DNA of 56,495 nt from JAUVXY01 sp964392345. GTDB taxonomy: Bacteria; Actinomycetota; Humimicrobiia; Humimicrobiales; Humimicrobiaceae. Positions 17,004 through 25,759 of the stretch are shown one piece after another. Every line of letters starts with the position of its first letter. The stretch's first letter is position 1. The DNA is taken from contig CAYMPQ010000002.1 in the NCBI GenBank assembly GCA_964392345.1, forward strand, positions 1-56,495, read 5' to 3'. A program made the translations under genes and the position numbers. The notes under the pieces were generated by a model that did not search any database, was not told the origin of the DNA, and saw only the letters and a list, made by a program, of their open reading frames with translations.

Positions 17004-17816
17004 TTGAAAAAAGATAACTTAACAAATAACATGGAGAGCAAGGACGTAAAGTTAATAGAGGATGGCTACATCACAATAATTGCCGGCCCATGTGCCATTG
17101 AGAGCTTGAAACAGCTTGATATTATTGCTAAAAAAGTGAAAGAATGCGGACTTTCATTTCTCAGGGGCGGAGCATACAAACCAAGGACTTCTCCGTACAG
17201 CTTTCAGGGACTTGAGCATGAAGGTTTGGAGTATTTAAAAGAGATTGGCAGCAAGTACAATCTTCAAACAGTAACAGAAGTTACAGATGCAGAAAAAGTA
17301 GACGAAATAGCAAAATACACTGATGTCCTTCAAATTGGAACAAGAAATATGTCTAATTTTGCATTGCTTAAAAAAGTTGGTAAAGTGGCGCATGAGAAAA
17401 AGAAGAAGGTTATACTCAAAAGGGGGTGGGCTGCAACTATTAGGGAATGGCTCCTGTCAGCTGAATATATAACGTCAAGAGGTGGCTGCGAAGTAGTTTT
17501 ATGCGAGAGAGGCATAAGAACTTTTGAGACTTATACCAGATTTACATTAGACTTATCAGCGGTGCCTGTGATAAAAAAATTAAGCAAGCTTCCAATAATT
17601 ATTGACCCGTCGCATGCTACTGGCCAGAGCGATCTGGTCATTCCGATGTGCAGAGCAGCTATAGCGGTAGGAGCAGATGGGTTGATAGTAGAAATACATC
17701 ATAATCCTTCTGAGGCTCTTTGTGACGGGCAGCAAGCTTTGGATCCAAAACAAACATCAGATATGCTGCACCAGATAAATGAAATTTCAAAAGTTTTTGG
17801 GAAGAAAATTAGATAG
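17004..17816 (+). CDS. aroF: 3-deoxy-7-phosphoheptulonate (DAHP) synthase, type I beta
   Basis: 270 residues from TTG 17004; the conserved domain begins ~residue 20. Motifs: IIAGPCAIES, LRGGAYKPRTSPYSFQGL, QIGTRNMSNFALLK, VILKRGWAATIREWL, CERGIRTFE, IIDPSHATGQ and GLIVEIHHNPSEALCDG. It condenses PEP and erythrose-4-phosphate, the first step of aromatic amino acid synthesis. It lacks a fused ACT or chorismate mutase domain, but a separate AroQ mutase gene is immediately upstream, which suggests physical or regulatory pairing as known for other DAHP synthase/mutase pairs. Confidence 0.94.
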   Translation: MKKDNLTNNMESKDVKLIEDGYITIIAGPCAIESLKQLDIIAKKVKECGLSFLRGGAYKPRTSPYSFQGLEHEGLEYLKEIGSKYNLQTVTEVTDAEKVDEIAKYTDVLQIGTRNMSNFALLKKVGKVAHEKKKKVILKRGWAATIREWLLSAEYITSRGGCEVVLCERGIRTFETYTRFTLDLSAVPVIKKLSKLPIIIDPSHATGQSDLVIPMCRAAIAVGADGLIVEIHHNPSEALCDGQQALDPKQTSDMLHQINEISKVFGKKIR

Positions 17817-17827
17817 TTGGTGCACAA

Positions 17828-20005
17828 TTGGAATTAAGCAAATATTTAAATCCCCAGCAAATTAAGGCTGTTAAAAATACAGAAAATCCACTTCTTGTTA
17901 TTGCAGGTGCAGGCAGCGGGAAAACCAGAGTGCTAACTTACAGGATAGCTTATCTTGTAAACGAGAAAAAAGTGGACCCTTTTGATATTCTTGCCATTAC
18001 TTTTACAAATAAAGCTGCCAACGAAATGAAAAGGAGAGTAATAGACCTGGTTGGAAAGGTAGGCGAGATGATGTGGGTCAGCACTTTTCATTCATTTTGT
18101 GCAAGAATATTAAGGCATGAAATTAACCATTTAGGCATGTCGCGAAATTTTGTTATTTATGATTCCAATGATCAGTTAAGCCTTATAACAAAATGTCTGA
18201 AGGAGCTGGATCTGGACAGCAAGCGTTTCACTCCGAAAGTAATCCAGGCAGTAATCAGTGATGCTAAAAATAGACTAATGGATTATGAATCTTTTTCAAA
18301 AAAAGCCAAAGAATATTTTGAAAAGATAGTGGCCCAGGTTTATCCTCTGTATCAGGAAAAATTATTTAAAGCCAATGCTCTTGATTTTGACGATCTTTTA
18401 ATGTTTACAGTCAATCTTTTTAAGTTGTTCCCGAATGTCAGGGAAAAGTATCAGAATAAATTTAAGTATATTTTAGTAGATGAATTCCAGGATACAAATA
18501 TTGCTCAAAATGAGATTATTTTAATTTTATCTGAACAACACAAAAATATTTGTGTTGTTGGAGATGATGACCAGAGCATATATAGCTGGAGAGGTGCTGA
18601 GATTAAAAATATAATAAATTTTGATAAAAAATTTAATAAAGTTGGTGTTATAAAACTTGAGCAGAACTATCGTTCTACACAAAATATCCTTGATGCTGCT
18701 AATTTTCTTATCAGCAATAATGAAAGCAGAAAACAAAAGAAGTTGTGGACCGACAATCCTAAGGGAGAGTTAGTTTCTAAATACATAGCTTCTGATGAAA
18801 GAGATGAGATAAGATTTTTAGTGCAAAAGGTAAAAAAGATTATGGAAGACAAAAAAAAGAAATACAAAGATTTTGCTATTTTTTATAGAACCAATGCCCA
18901 ATCAAGAGTGGTGGAGGAATTTCTAATAAGGGAAAACATCCCTTATAAAATAGTTGGAGGTCTGCGTTTCTACGACAGAAAAGAGATAAAAGATATGCTG
19001 GCATACCTGAAACTAATCTCTAATCCTAAAGATGTAGTAAGCTTGACGAGAATTGTAAATGTGCCAAGAAGAAAAATTGGCAAAAAAACCATATCTGTAA
19101 TAGAAAGATTTGCACAGAAAAATAGAATTACATTTTGTGAAGCTTTCTATAGATGCGAAGAAATCCCTGCACTTGGCGATAAGGCAAAGAAAAGAGTAAG
19201 GGAGTTTACGGATATGATTTCTGCATTTAGAAACTACGCCTTAGAGTATGGAGTGGACGAGGTGCTAAAATATGTATATGAAAAAACAAGTTATATGAGA
19301 GAGCTCAGGCTGGAGAATACGATAGAAGCTATGAACAGAATTGAGAATTTAAAAGAGTTGCTGACTGTGACCAGGGAATATGAGTATGAAACATTTTTAA
19401 ACGAAGATTCTGATAGCGACAGCTTAACTAAGTTAGATGGATTTTTAGAGGAAGTGGCGCTTATAGCTGATATCGATGCTTACAATGAATCTACAGACGG
19501 ACTTATTCTTATGACTCTTCATAATGCTAAAGGGCTGGAATTTCCAGTTGTGTTTATGATAGGCATGGAAGAAAGAATATTCCCGCATTCAAGGAGCATG
19601 AACAGTATGGAAGGATTAGAGGAAGAAAGAAGACTTTGTTATGTGGGTATCACAAGAGCCAAAGAAAAGGTATTTCTAACTTCAGCATTATCCAGAAGCA
19701 TATATGGTGATACAAAATGCATGCCTGTTTCAAGGTTTATAAAAGAGATCCCGGATGGGCTGCTTCTGGATGAGAATAAGATTGAAAGTGAAAAACAAGG
19801 TAAAAAAGGCTATCCGGCTGTTAAAAAAGCACGCAAAGAAGTCAAATTGTACAGTAAAGGAGATTTAATAGAACATAAGATGTGGGGGCGCGGAAAGGTT
19901 ATAAAAGTAAAAAAACTAAATGATGACTGCGAGCTGGATGTTATTTTTGACAGCAGGGGCCTTAAGCACTTACTTGTTAGCTTTGCTCCTATTAAGAAAA
20001 TATAA
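17828..20005 (+). CDS. pcrA: UvrD/Rep-family DNA helicase (PcrA)
   Basis: 725 residues from TTG 17828, 11 bp after aroF. SF1A helicase motifs in order: Q-motif LNPQQIKAV, Walker A VIAGAGSGKTRVLTYRIAYL, Ia ITFTNKAANEMKRRV, II VDEFQDTN, III GDDDQSIYSWRGA, IV QNYRST, V MTLHNAKGLEFPVVF and VI CYVGITRAKEKVFL. The C-terminus (~655-725) has the PcrA-type tail with KGDLIEHKMWGRGKVIKV. It unwinds 3'-5' in repair and replication restart. Confidence 0.95.
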   Translation: MELSKYLNPQQIKAVKNTENPLLVIAGAGSGKTRVLTYRIAYLVNEKKVDPFDILAITFTNKAANEMKRRVIDLVGKVGEMMWVSTFHSFCARILRHEINHLGMSRNFVIYDSNDQLSLITKCLKELDLDSKRFTPKVIQAVISDAKNRLMDYESFSKKAKEYFEKIVAQVYPLYQEKLFKANALDFDDLLMFTVNLFKLFPNVREKYQNKFKYILVDEFQDTNIAQNEIILILSEQHKNICVVGDDDQSIYSWRGAEIKNIINFDKKFNKVGVIKLEQNYRSTQNILDAANFLISNNESRKQKKLWTDNPKGELVSKYIASDERDEIRFLVQKVKKIMEDKKKKYKDFAIFYRTNAQSRVVEEFLIRENIPYKIVGGLRFYDRKEIKDMLAYLKLISNPKDVVSLTRIVNVPRRKIGKKTISVIERFAQKNRITFCEAFYRCEEIPALGDKAKKRVREFTDMISAFRNYALEYGVDEVLKYVYEKTSYMRELRLENTIEAMNRIENLKELLTVTREYEYETFLNEDSDSDSLTKLDGFLEEVALIADIDAYNESTDGLILMTLHNAKGLEFPVVFMIGMEERIFPHSRSMNSMEGLEEERRLCYVGITRAKEKVFLTSALSRSIYGDTKCMPVSRFIKEIPDGLLLDENKIESEKQGKKGYPAVKKARKEVKLYSKGDLIEHKMWGRGKVIKVKKLNDDCELDVIFDSRGLKHLLVSFAPIKKI

Positions 20006-20050
20006 CTGTTTTGAAAAAATAAGTACCAAAGAATTTAGGAGATGATAAAA

Positions 20051-21160
20051 ATGGACTCAAGGATAAAAAAATTAGCCCAAAATCTGGTGAATTGTTCATG
20101 TAAAATCAAAAAGGGGGAGAAAGTTTTAATTGATTGTGTTGGTAATACTGCATACCCGCTTGTGAAAGAACTTATAAAAGAAATATATAAGGTAAAAGGA
20201 GAGCCATTTATAACATTAAAAGATAACAGTATCTCAAGAGAGCTCTTAAAGGAATGCAGCACAGGTCAGTTGAAATTTATGGCTAAATATGAATTGGAGC
20301 GCATGAAAGGCATTGATGCTTATATAGGAGTTAGGGCAAGCGACAATGTAAGTGAAATGAGCGATATACCATCTGAAAAAATGTCTATTTATACAAAACA
20401 TTTTTCTAAGGTGGTTAGCGAAAGAGTTGATAATACCAAATGGGTAGCACTCAGATATCCCAATAATGCCATGGCCCAGCTTGCAAATTTAAGTCTGGAA
20501 GCATTTGAGGATTTTTATTTTGAGGTATGCAATCTGGATTATAATAAGATGTCAAAGGCTATGGATAATTTAGTAAAATTGATGGAAAGAACAGATAAAG
20601 TATATATAAAGGGTCCGGGCACTGACTTAACTTTTTCAATTAAGGGCATCCCTGCTATAAAATGTGCAGGAGAAAATAATATCCCGGATGGTGAAGTTTT
20701 TACAGCGCCAGTAAAAAAATCTTTAAATGGCCGGGTAACCTTTAATTGTCCAACCATTTTTGAAGGGGTTACCTATGAAAGCATAAGCCTTGTGTTTAAA
20801 AATGGAAAAATTATAAATGCTGCATCTAATAATACGGAAAGAATTAATAAAGTGCTTGATACTGATAGGGGAGCTAGATATACAGGAGAATTTTCCATAG
20901 GAGTCAACCCATTTATACTAAAGCCAATGAAGGATATATTATTTGATGAAAAAATAATGGGGAGCTTTCATCTTACTCCCGGTAAATGTTACAAGGAAGC
21001 ATCTAATGGTAATAAGTCTGGCATACACTGGGATATGGTATGCATACAAACACCAGAGTATGGTGGCGGGGAAATATACTTTGACGATGTCCTGATAAGG
21101 AAAGATGGACGGTTTGTCACAAGCGAATTGGAAGCCTTAAATCCTGAGAACCTAAAATAA
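20051..21160 (+). CDS. M29 family aminopeptidase (AmpS/aminopeptidase T)
   Basis: 369 residues from ATG 20051; AGGAG at 20037-20041 gives proper spacing to 20051 but abuts the in-frame ATG 20042. Features of thermophilic aminopeptidase T: KIKKGEKVLIDCVGN at the N-terminus, the metal-binding GENNIPDGEVFTAP glutamates, PTIFEGVTYESISLVF, GARYTGEFSIGVNP, the GSFHLTPG histidine and SGIHWDMV with the last His/Asp ligands. A metal-dependent cytoplasmic exopeptidase. Monocistronic, converging on the thiamine operon. Confidence 0.9.
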   Translation: MDSRIKKLAQNLVNCSCKIKKGEKVLIDCVGNTAYPLVKELIKEIYKVKGEPFITLKDNSISRELLKECSTGQLKFMAKYELERMKGIDAYIGVRASDNVSEMSDIPSEKMSIYTKHFSKVVSERVDNTKWVALRYPNNAMAQLANLSLEAFEDFYFEVCNLDYNKMSKAMDNLVKLMERTDKVYIKGPGTDLTFSIKGIPAIKCAGENNIPDGEVFTAPVKKSLNGRVTFNCPTIFEGVTYESISLVFKNGKIINAASNNTERINKVLDTDRGARYTGEFSIGVNPFILKPMKDILFDEKIMGSFHLTPGKCYKEASNGNKSGIHWDMVCIQTPEYGGGEIYFDDVLIRKDGRFVTSELEALNPENLK

Positions 21161-21179
21161 AAGTATGGATTACTTTTAT
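21157..21179. terminator. possible bidirectional terminator between convergent genes
   Basis: ATAAAAGTA (21157-21165), 5-nt loop, TACTTTTAT (21171-21179): a perfect 9-bp stem that contains both the aminopeptidase stop and the stop of the convergent thiamine-binding gene. AT-rich and therefore weak. Confidence 0.35.
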
Positions 21180-21448
21180 TCCAAAAAGCCAAGAAGTTTA
21201 TTTATCTCACCCTTATCTCCAGTAGTTAGTGTGGTAATCATAACTGCTGGTCCATTTTCTCTTGCTTTTTTGTAAGCCTTATATATGGCATTGTAAAGTT
21301 TCTCTTCATCATTATCCCATGATATAGTGCTAAGCGGAGTAATTTTGTAATTTATATTTTCACTTTTTAAAACTTCCCAAAAAGTGTTAAGTGGCTTTTC
21401 AATATCTTTTTCCCCAATAGGATAAAAGCTTACCTGTATTGCAATCAT
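21176..21448 (-). CDS. thiamine-binding protein (YkoF / MTH1187 family)
   Basis: 90 residues. Starts MIAIQVSFYPIGEKDIEKPL and has the VMITTLTTGDKG end typical of the small ferredoxin-like-fold COG0011/YkoF family that binds thiamine or HMP. Single domain, unlike the double-domain Bacillus YkoF. Last gene of the thiN-ykoE-ykoD-ykoC operon, 82 bp after ykoC, which supports a role as an accessory ligand-binding protein of the ECF transporter. Confidence 0.85.
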   Translation of the reverse strand: MIAIQVSFYPIGEKDIEKPLNTFWEVLKSENINYKITPLSTISWDNDEEKLYNAIYKAYKKARENGPAVMITTLTTGDKGEINKLLGFLE

Positions 21449-21530
21449 CTTCTCCCTTTCTTCTTATTTTAATATATTCCATAGTTTCAAGTTAAGAGTT
21501 ATGTTGATAAAATAGCATTATGCCGGAACA

Positions 21531-22349
21531 TCACCTTAAGCTCCTATAGCCCCAGTTTAAAATATTAAATTTTATTAACAATGCAAATATGATTATACTA
21601 AGTGCTGTGAATAAAATTGTATACATTATATCTATTTTTCTTACCCTGACATCACGAAAATAAGTTCTTTTTGGATAAGCACAGAAACATTTACTGCTCA
21701 TAGCAATAGCAACTCTTTGAGCCTTTCTTGCAGCTATTACCATAAGCGGCACTGCATATTTTTTAAATCTTTTGATTTTAGCAATAACCCCGCTTTTTTC
21801 TTTTGCTCCTCTTATTTTATGAGCATCATAAATATTTTGGTATTCTGTGCTCAGGAGAGGAATAAATCTATACCCAACAAGTGTGCTGTATCCAATCTTT
21901 GGGTTTAGTCTGAGCTGAACAATAAGGCTCAGGATGAAATCGGTAGGATCTGTTGTCGCAACAAAAAGAATAGAATAAAGCAGGAAGCAGGATATCCTGA
22001 ATCCGATAGTAAGACCAAACTTAATACTGCCTGTAGTAATTTGGATTGTTTTCCAGCTCAAGATTATATTAGAAACTTCTTCCAAAGCGGTGTTATAGGA
22101 GATTATGCTGGTAACTGTAATGCCGGCCAGTATAAAACTTAATGGAAGAATCATTTTAAAAATTTGTTTGACCGGTATCTTTCCAAGCAGAGTTATCTGG
22201 ATAATTGCTAAAATGGAAAATATAAAAGGCGTATAGGGATCATAAGCGAATGTGATAGTAAAAACTAAAATTATAATTAAAATTAACTTTATTGATGGGT
22301 TTATTCTGTGAAGAACAGAATCTCTTTCAAAATATTCAAAGAATTGCAT
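21531..22349 (-). CDS. ykoC: ECF transporter transmembrane component (EcfT/YkoC)
   Basis: 272 residues with about 5-6 hydrophobic segments. EcfT signatures: RINPSIKLILIIILVF at the N-terminus, the coupling helices with IRGAKEKSGVIAKIKR and MVIAARKAQRVAIAMSSKCF (two Ala-Arg motifs contacting the ATPases). It couples ATP hydrolysis by YkoD to toppling of the S component YkoE. ATG 22349 has GAGGTGAG upstream and overlaps ykoD by 14 bp. Confidence 0.92.
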   Translation of the reverse strand: MQFFEYFERDSVLHRINPSIKLILIIILVFTITFAYDPYTPFIFSILAIIQITLLGKIPVKQIFKMILPLSFILAGITVTSIISYNTALEEVSNIILSWKTIQITTGSIKFGLTIGFRISCFLLYSILFVATTDPTDFILSLIVQLRLNPKIGYSTLVGYRFIPLLSTEYQNIYDAHKIRGAKEKSGVIAKIKRFKKYAVPLMVIAARKAQRVAIAMSSKCFCAYPKRTYFRDVRVRKIDIMYTILFTALSIIIFALLIKFNILNWGYRSLR

Positions 22350-24057
22350 AGCTGCTCACCTCGCTATACAGTTCATAAAGTAAAGGCACGCCAAGGTCAG
22401 AAGATTTGATAATTTCTTTTTCGTTTAAAAATTTGCGTGTACTGCCAGAAAAAGCTAAGTTTCCATTTTTAAGGACAAGTAAATTACGGGTATATTTGAA
22501 AATTATGTTCATGTCATGAGTAATAATTATTACAGTTGTGCCTTTTTTGTTTAGCCTAACCAGCAGGTTCATTAAATTGGTTGTTGTGATGTAGTCCAGC
22601 CCGAAAGTAGGTTCATCTAAAATTACTATTTCATGGTCCATAACAAGGATTGATGCAACACTTAATTTTCTTTTCTGACCCTGGCTTAAATTAAACGGAT
22701 TTGTGTCTTTTAACTTTTCCAGACCCATAATTTTTAGCATTTCATCAGTTTTTTTACTGATACTTAAAGCATCGCAGCCTCTGGCTTTAAGTCCATATGC
22801 TATTTCCCTGTATACAGAATCTTCCACAAATTGATGCTCCGGGTTTTGGAAGACAAATCCTATAAGTTCCAATATCTCATCTTTTTTAGCTGCTCTGTAC
22901 TCAAAAGAATGCGGGTTGTAAATAGTTATTTTTGATGGCAGCTTTGTCGGGTAAAGACTTATGATTAATTTGGCAAGAGTAGTTTTCCCTGAGCCATTAT
23001 TACCGACAATTCCTAAGAAATCACCTTTATTTACTGTAAAATTAATATTTTCAAGTGCGTATTTATTGGACTTCCTGAATTTGTGGCACAAATTTTCAAC
23101 TTTGACAATGCATTGGTCAGGATTGCAAGAACCTTTGTAGCTGCCTGCTGGCCTGCATATATCCTTGCTTATTTCCTGCTTTAAAACAGCAAATGACTGT
23201 TGCCTGATGTTAGTGTTTTTTTCAAAAGCTTTTTTAGCTTCCTCTTTATTTAATGGAAAATTGTCTAATTTTATACCGCTTTTATAAAGCTTATAAATAT
23301 ATTTTGATATTTGGGGGATCCATACGCCCATTTTTTTTATCTGCTGCTGGTAATTTAAAAAAAATTCCTTTGTATAGTCAAAAGCAACTACTCTTCCTCT
23401 GTTGTCTATCAACAAAATCCTGTCAAAGATATCTATAAATTCATCTAATTTGTGTTCAATTATAATTAAAGTTTTATCTTTTGGTAATTTTGTTATAATC
23501 TCTGATACTTCTCTTGTCCCTTTTGGGTCCAGATTAGATGTTGGTTCGTCAAAAATCAGTATTTCCTGATCCATTGCAAGGAGCGAAGCCAGGGATACCC
23601 TTTGCTTCATTCCGCCTGAGAGCCTGTTTAACATCCATTCGTAGTAAGGAAGCAGATCTACTTTCTCAAGTGAGCTTTTTATTTTTTCCTCCATATTCTT
23701 TCTTGCAATCATAAGGTTTTCCAGGCCAAAAGCTATTTCATCTTTTACGGTTAGCATGCAAAACTGGCTTTCAGGATCCTGGAAAACAATGCCTATATGC
23801 TGTGAGAGGCTGGATATTGGAGTATCTGCGGCACTCATGCCTTTAACCAATATTGTGCCTTCTACTTTTCCCTTAATGAGCTGTGGAATTATGCCATTCA
23901 GACAAAGAGTGAGAGTGCTTTTACCGCATCCAGAAGGGCCCAGTACCAGGATCCTTTCGCCCTTGTTTATCTTCAATGTGATGTTTTTTAGTATTTTATT
24001 TTTTCCATCATATGAAAAGGAAAAATTTGTAAGCTTTATTATTCCGCTGTTAGCCAT
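22336..24057 (-). CDS. ykoD: ECF transporter ATPase, two fused ABC domains (YkoD)
   Basis: 573 residues with two complete ABC modules. First: Walker A GPSGCGKST (~39-47), signature LSGGMKQR, Walker B ILIFDEPTSNLDP. Second: Walker A GNNGSGKTT (~345-353), signature LSQGQKRK, Walker B IVILDEPTFGLD, switch His in IITHD. A fused EcfA-EcfA' arrangement is typical of dedicated (group I) ECF systems for thiamine/HMP. Downstream of ykoE by 55 bp. Confidence 0.95.
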   Translation of the reverse strand: MANSGIIKLTNFSFSYDGKNKILKNITLKINKGERILVLGPSGCGKSTLTLCLNGIIPQLIKGKVEGTILVKGMSAADTPISSLSQHIGIVFQDPESQFCMLTVKDEIAFGLENLMIARKNMEEKIKSSLEKVDLLPYYEWMLNRLSGGMKQRVSLASLLAMDQEILIFDEPTSNLDPKGTREVSEIITKLPKDKTLIIIEHKLDEFIDIFDRILLIDNRGRVVAFDYTKEFFLNYQQQIKKMGVWIPQISKYIYKLYKSGIKLDNFPLNKEEAKKAFEKNTNIRQQSFAVLKQEISKDICRPAGSYKGSCNPDQCIVKVENLCHKFRKSNKYALENINFTVNKGDFLGIVGNNGSGKTTLAKLIISLYPTKLPSKITIYNPHSFEYRAAKKDEILELIGFVFQNPEHQFVEDSVYREIAYGLKARGCDALSISKKTDEMLKIMGLEKLKDTNPFNLSQGQKRKLSVASILVMDHEIVILDEPTFGLDYITTTNLMNLLVRLNKKGTTVIIITHDMNIIFKYTRNLLVLKNGNLAFSGSTRKFLNEKEIIKSSDLGVPLLYELYSEVSSYAIL

Positions 24058-24112
24058 TTAATTCTGAGTAGCTCCTTGCAATTATTATTAAGTTTATAAT
24101 ATTTCCAAATAT

Positions 24113-24706
24113 TTAGCTGATACCTTTTCCTATTTTAAAATTCCGCAGGACTCCTGTTTTTGCTACACTGTCAGTTAAGGATTTTCCTAAAATTCCACCA
24201 ACAACTGCTCCGCTTATGATTCTTACAGCAAGCATTCCTAATATTATTGGTATCTTGTATTGCAGGTATGCTTCAGTTACTGCTTCTGGAAAGAAAAAGC
24301 TAACTATTGCTGTTACCGCACCTGCCAGTGCCACAGAAAAATAAGTAAATCTTTTCCATCTGAATCCTGCAAATACTGCCTCTGTTGCAATACCCTGCAT
24401 AATGCCAGATACCAGTACCCATACTCCCCAGATACTGCCAAGAAGCATTGATATAATGGCGGCTATGAATTCTCCGAGGAATGCTGCTCCTGGCTTTTGT
24501 ACAATATAGGAAGCTACAATCCCAGCAATAAACCAGAATCCTGTGAATGCCTGGATTGTTATTGGAGAGGCACTGATAAAGGGAAAAAGGAATGCAAAGA
24601 GTTGATTATATCCCCAGTAAAGTATACTGAATACTACTCCAACTACTGCAACCATAACCATGTCCAGCATATTCCAGCTGTATTGCTTCTTTAGTTCTTT
24701 TTCCAT
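24113..24706 (-). CDS. ykoE: ECF transporter substrate-binding S component, thiamine/HMP (YkoE)
   Basis: 197 residues with ~5-6 membrane segments and an AAAGGAGAG ribosome binding site. YkoE-family sequence: SWNMLDMVMVAVVGVVFSIL at the N-terminus, GFWFIAGIVASYIVQKPGAAF, and GSIWGVWVLVSGIMQGIATE. It would capture thiamine or its pyrimidine precursor. The TPP riboswitch and thiN upstream support the substrate assignment. Confidence 0.92.
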   Translation of the reverse strand: MEKELKKQYSWNMLDMVMVAVVGVVFSILYWGYNQLFAFLFPFISASPITIQAFTGFWFIAGIVASYIVQKPGAAFLGEFIAAIISMLLGSIWGVWVLVSGIMQGIATEAVFAGFRWKRFTYFSVALAGAVTAIVSFFFPEAVTEAYLQYKIPIILGMLAVRIISGAVVGGILGKSLTDSVAKTGVLRNFKIGKGIS

Positions 24707-24768
24707 TTTTTACTCTCCTTTTTCATGTTTACTAAAAATTAATATACCAAATAATTTACTTGCCTGTT

Positions 24769-25443
24769 CTACAGCTGCTTTATTATCAGCAACATCCCTT
24801 TGCTAATTTTAATTTCTGCTTTGTCTTCAGTAAAAATATTGCTCAAGCCCCTCACAGGGCTGAAAAGTAATTTTTCATTTTTGAGCCTGTATTTTAATCC
24901 GCTTGTTTCTATAAAAGATGTATATGGAGTTAAAGAAAAAATAGAAATTAATTTTCCAATTTGTCCCTTGATAACACATGAATTTTTAACTACAAATATT
25001 TCACTGTTGTCAGTTAAGATTTTTATATCTACATCTTCCGGGAAAGGAGATGAGAGCAGAATTAAATTTGCGAAACTATGGTCCAGCCTGTCCCCTGTGG
25101 CTCCAGCTATAATTATTTTTTTTGCACCAGCATTTACTGCATACTCAACAGCCAGCCTTGTGTCACTTTCATCTTTTTCACAAGGAGTCTGCATATATTT
25201 TATATTATTTGATTTTAAGTCAAGCTTTTCCCTGACTTCATTTTTTATGCTGTCCATGTCACCTATTACTATATTTGGGACCAGGCCCATTTTCAGGCAA
25301 TTGGCAGCTCCGCCGTCGGCTGCTATTATAGTATTATCAGAGCTAAATCCGTAGTCTGCGGTTATTTTTTTGTATGTGTATGAAGGATTTTTTATGCAAC
25401 CATTTGAGACTACAATTGCTTTTTTATTTTTTATTATATTCAT
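24769..25443 (-). CDS. thiN: thiamine pyrophosphokinase
   Basis: 224 residues from ATG 25443, with TAGGAGA upstream. TPK catalytic features: IIAADGGAANCLKMGLVPNIVIGDMDSI (~38-65), the DESDTRLAVEYA motif and the ATGDRLDHSFANL motif. Converts thiamine plus ATP to TPP. First gene of the riboswitch-controlled operon, so imported thiamine is made directly into the riboswitch ligand. Confidence 0.93.
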   Translation of the reverse strand: MNIIKNKKAIVVSNGCIKNPSYTYKKITADYGFSSDNTIIAADGGAANCLKMGLVPNIVIGDMDSIKNEVREKLDLKSNNIKYMQTPCEKDESDTRLAVEYAVNAGAKKIIIAGATGDRLDHSFANLILLSSPFPEDVDIKILTDNSEIFVVKNSCVIKGQIGKLISIFSLTPYTSFIETSGLKYRLKNEKLLFSPVRGLSNIFTEDKAEIKISKGMLLIIKQL

Positions 25444-25460
25444 ATATCTCTCCTAAAAAT

Positions 25461-25492
25461 AAAAAACTACCAACCAGGGTAATGATTAGTAG
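25461..25492 (-). terminator. riboswitch expression-platform terminator
   Basis: Read on the reverse strand: CTACTAATC (25492-25484), loop, GGTTGGTAG (25475-25467), then TTTTTT. All 9 stem positions pair (two G-U). It lies between the TPP aptamer and thiN and is the expected terminator hairpin formed when TPP is bound. Confidence 0.8.
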
Positions 25493-25512
25493 CTTTTGTA
25501 GTATCAATAATT

Positions 25513-25598
25513 TTTCCTACGCTAGAATTACCTAGGTCAGGTTCAAAGGGTCGACAGCTAATATGGCTGCCCTCTCAGCTTGATAAGCTCCCCTAAGT
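25513..25598 (-). ncRNA. TPP riboswitch (THI element)
   Basis: Read on the reverse strand it contains the aptamer landmarks in order: CTTAGGGGAGC (P1/P2 side), CTGAGAGGG, GACCCTTTGAACCTGA, then CTAGGTAATTCTAGCGTAGGAA closing P1. The spacing fits one TPP aptamer. A transcriptional terminator follows before thiN, so the predicted outcome is premature termination at high TPP. Confidence 0.96.
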
Positions 25599-25623
25599 TT
25601 TTGTTAGTATTTAATTTTCAAAG

Positions 25624-25650
25624 AAATTCTTCTATAATATAGTAGAATTT
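25624..25650. promoter_or_regulatory. 27-bp near-palindrome in the divergent hrcA / thiN promoter region
   Basis: AAATTCT-t-CTATA-a-TATAG-t-AGAATTT is symmetric except at two mirrored positions and the centre. TATAAT (25633-25638) falls inside, and TATTAT reads on the other strand. It is 110 bp before hrcA and just upstream of the riboswitch RNA. It may be a pair of overlapping divergent -10 regions or an operator. Confidence 0.45.
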
Positions 25651-25759
25651 TTATGCAAGGAACTTTACTGCCTAAAATTTATATTAGGCAAAAAGTACCT
25701 GAATGCATAATAGCATAGTAAAAATGAATTATCAATAAGTCAGGGTGGTGGCGAAAAAG

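Noticed and set aside
17928..17940. GAGTGCTAA-like sequence suggesting a second CIRCE
   Set aside because: It is a single half-site inside the pcrA coding sequence with no matching left arm nine bases away.
24800..25354. 184-codon forward frame opposite thiN
   Set aside because: thiN has clear catalytic motifs and a riboswitch; the forward frame has none.
25601..25745. CIRCE in front of hrcA
   Set aside because: No TTAGCACTC/GAGTGCTAA arms; the palindrome there has a different sequence.
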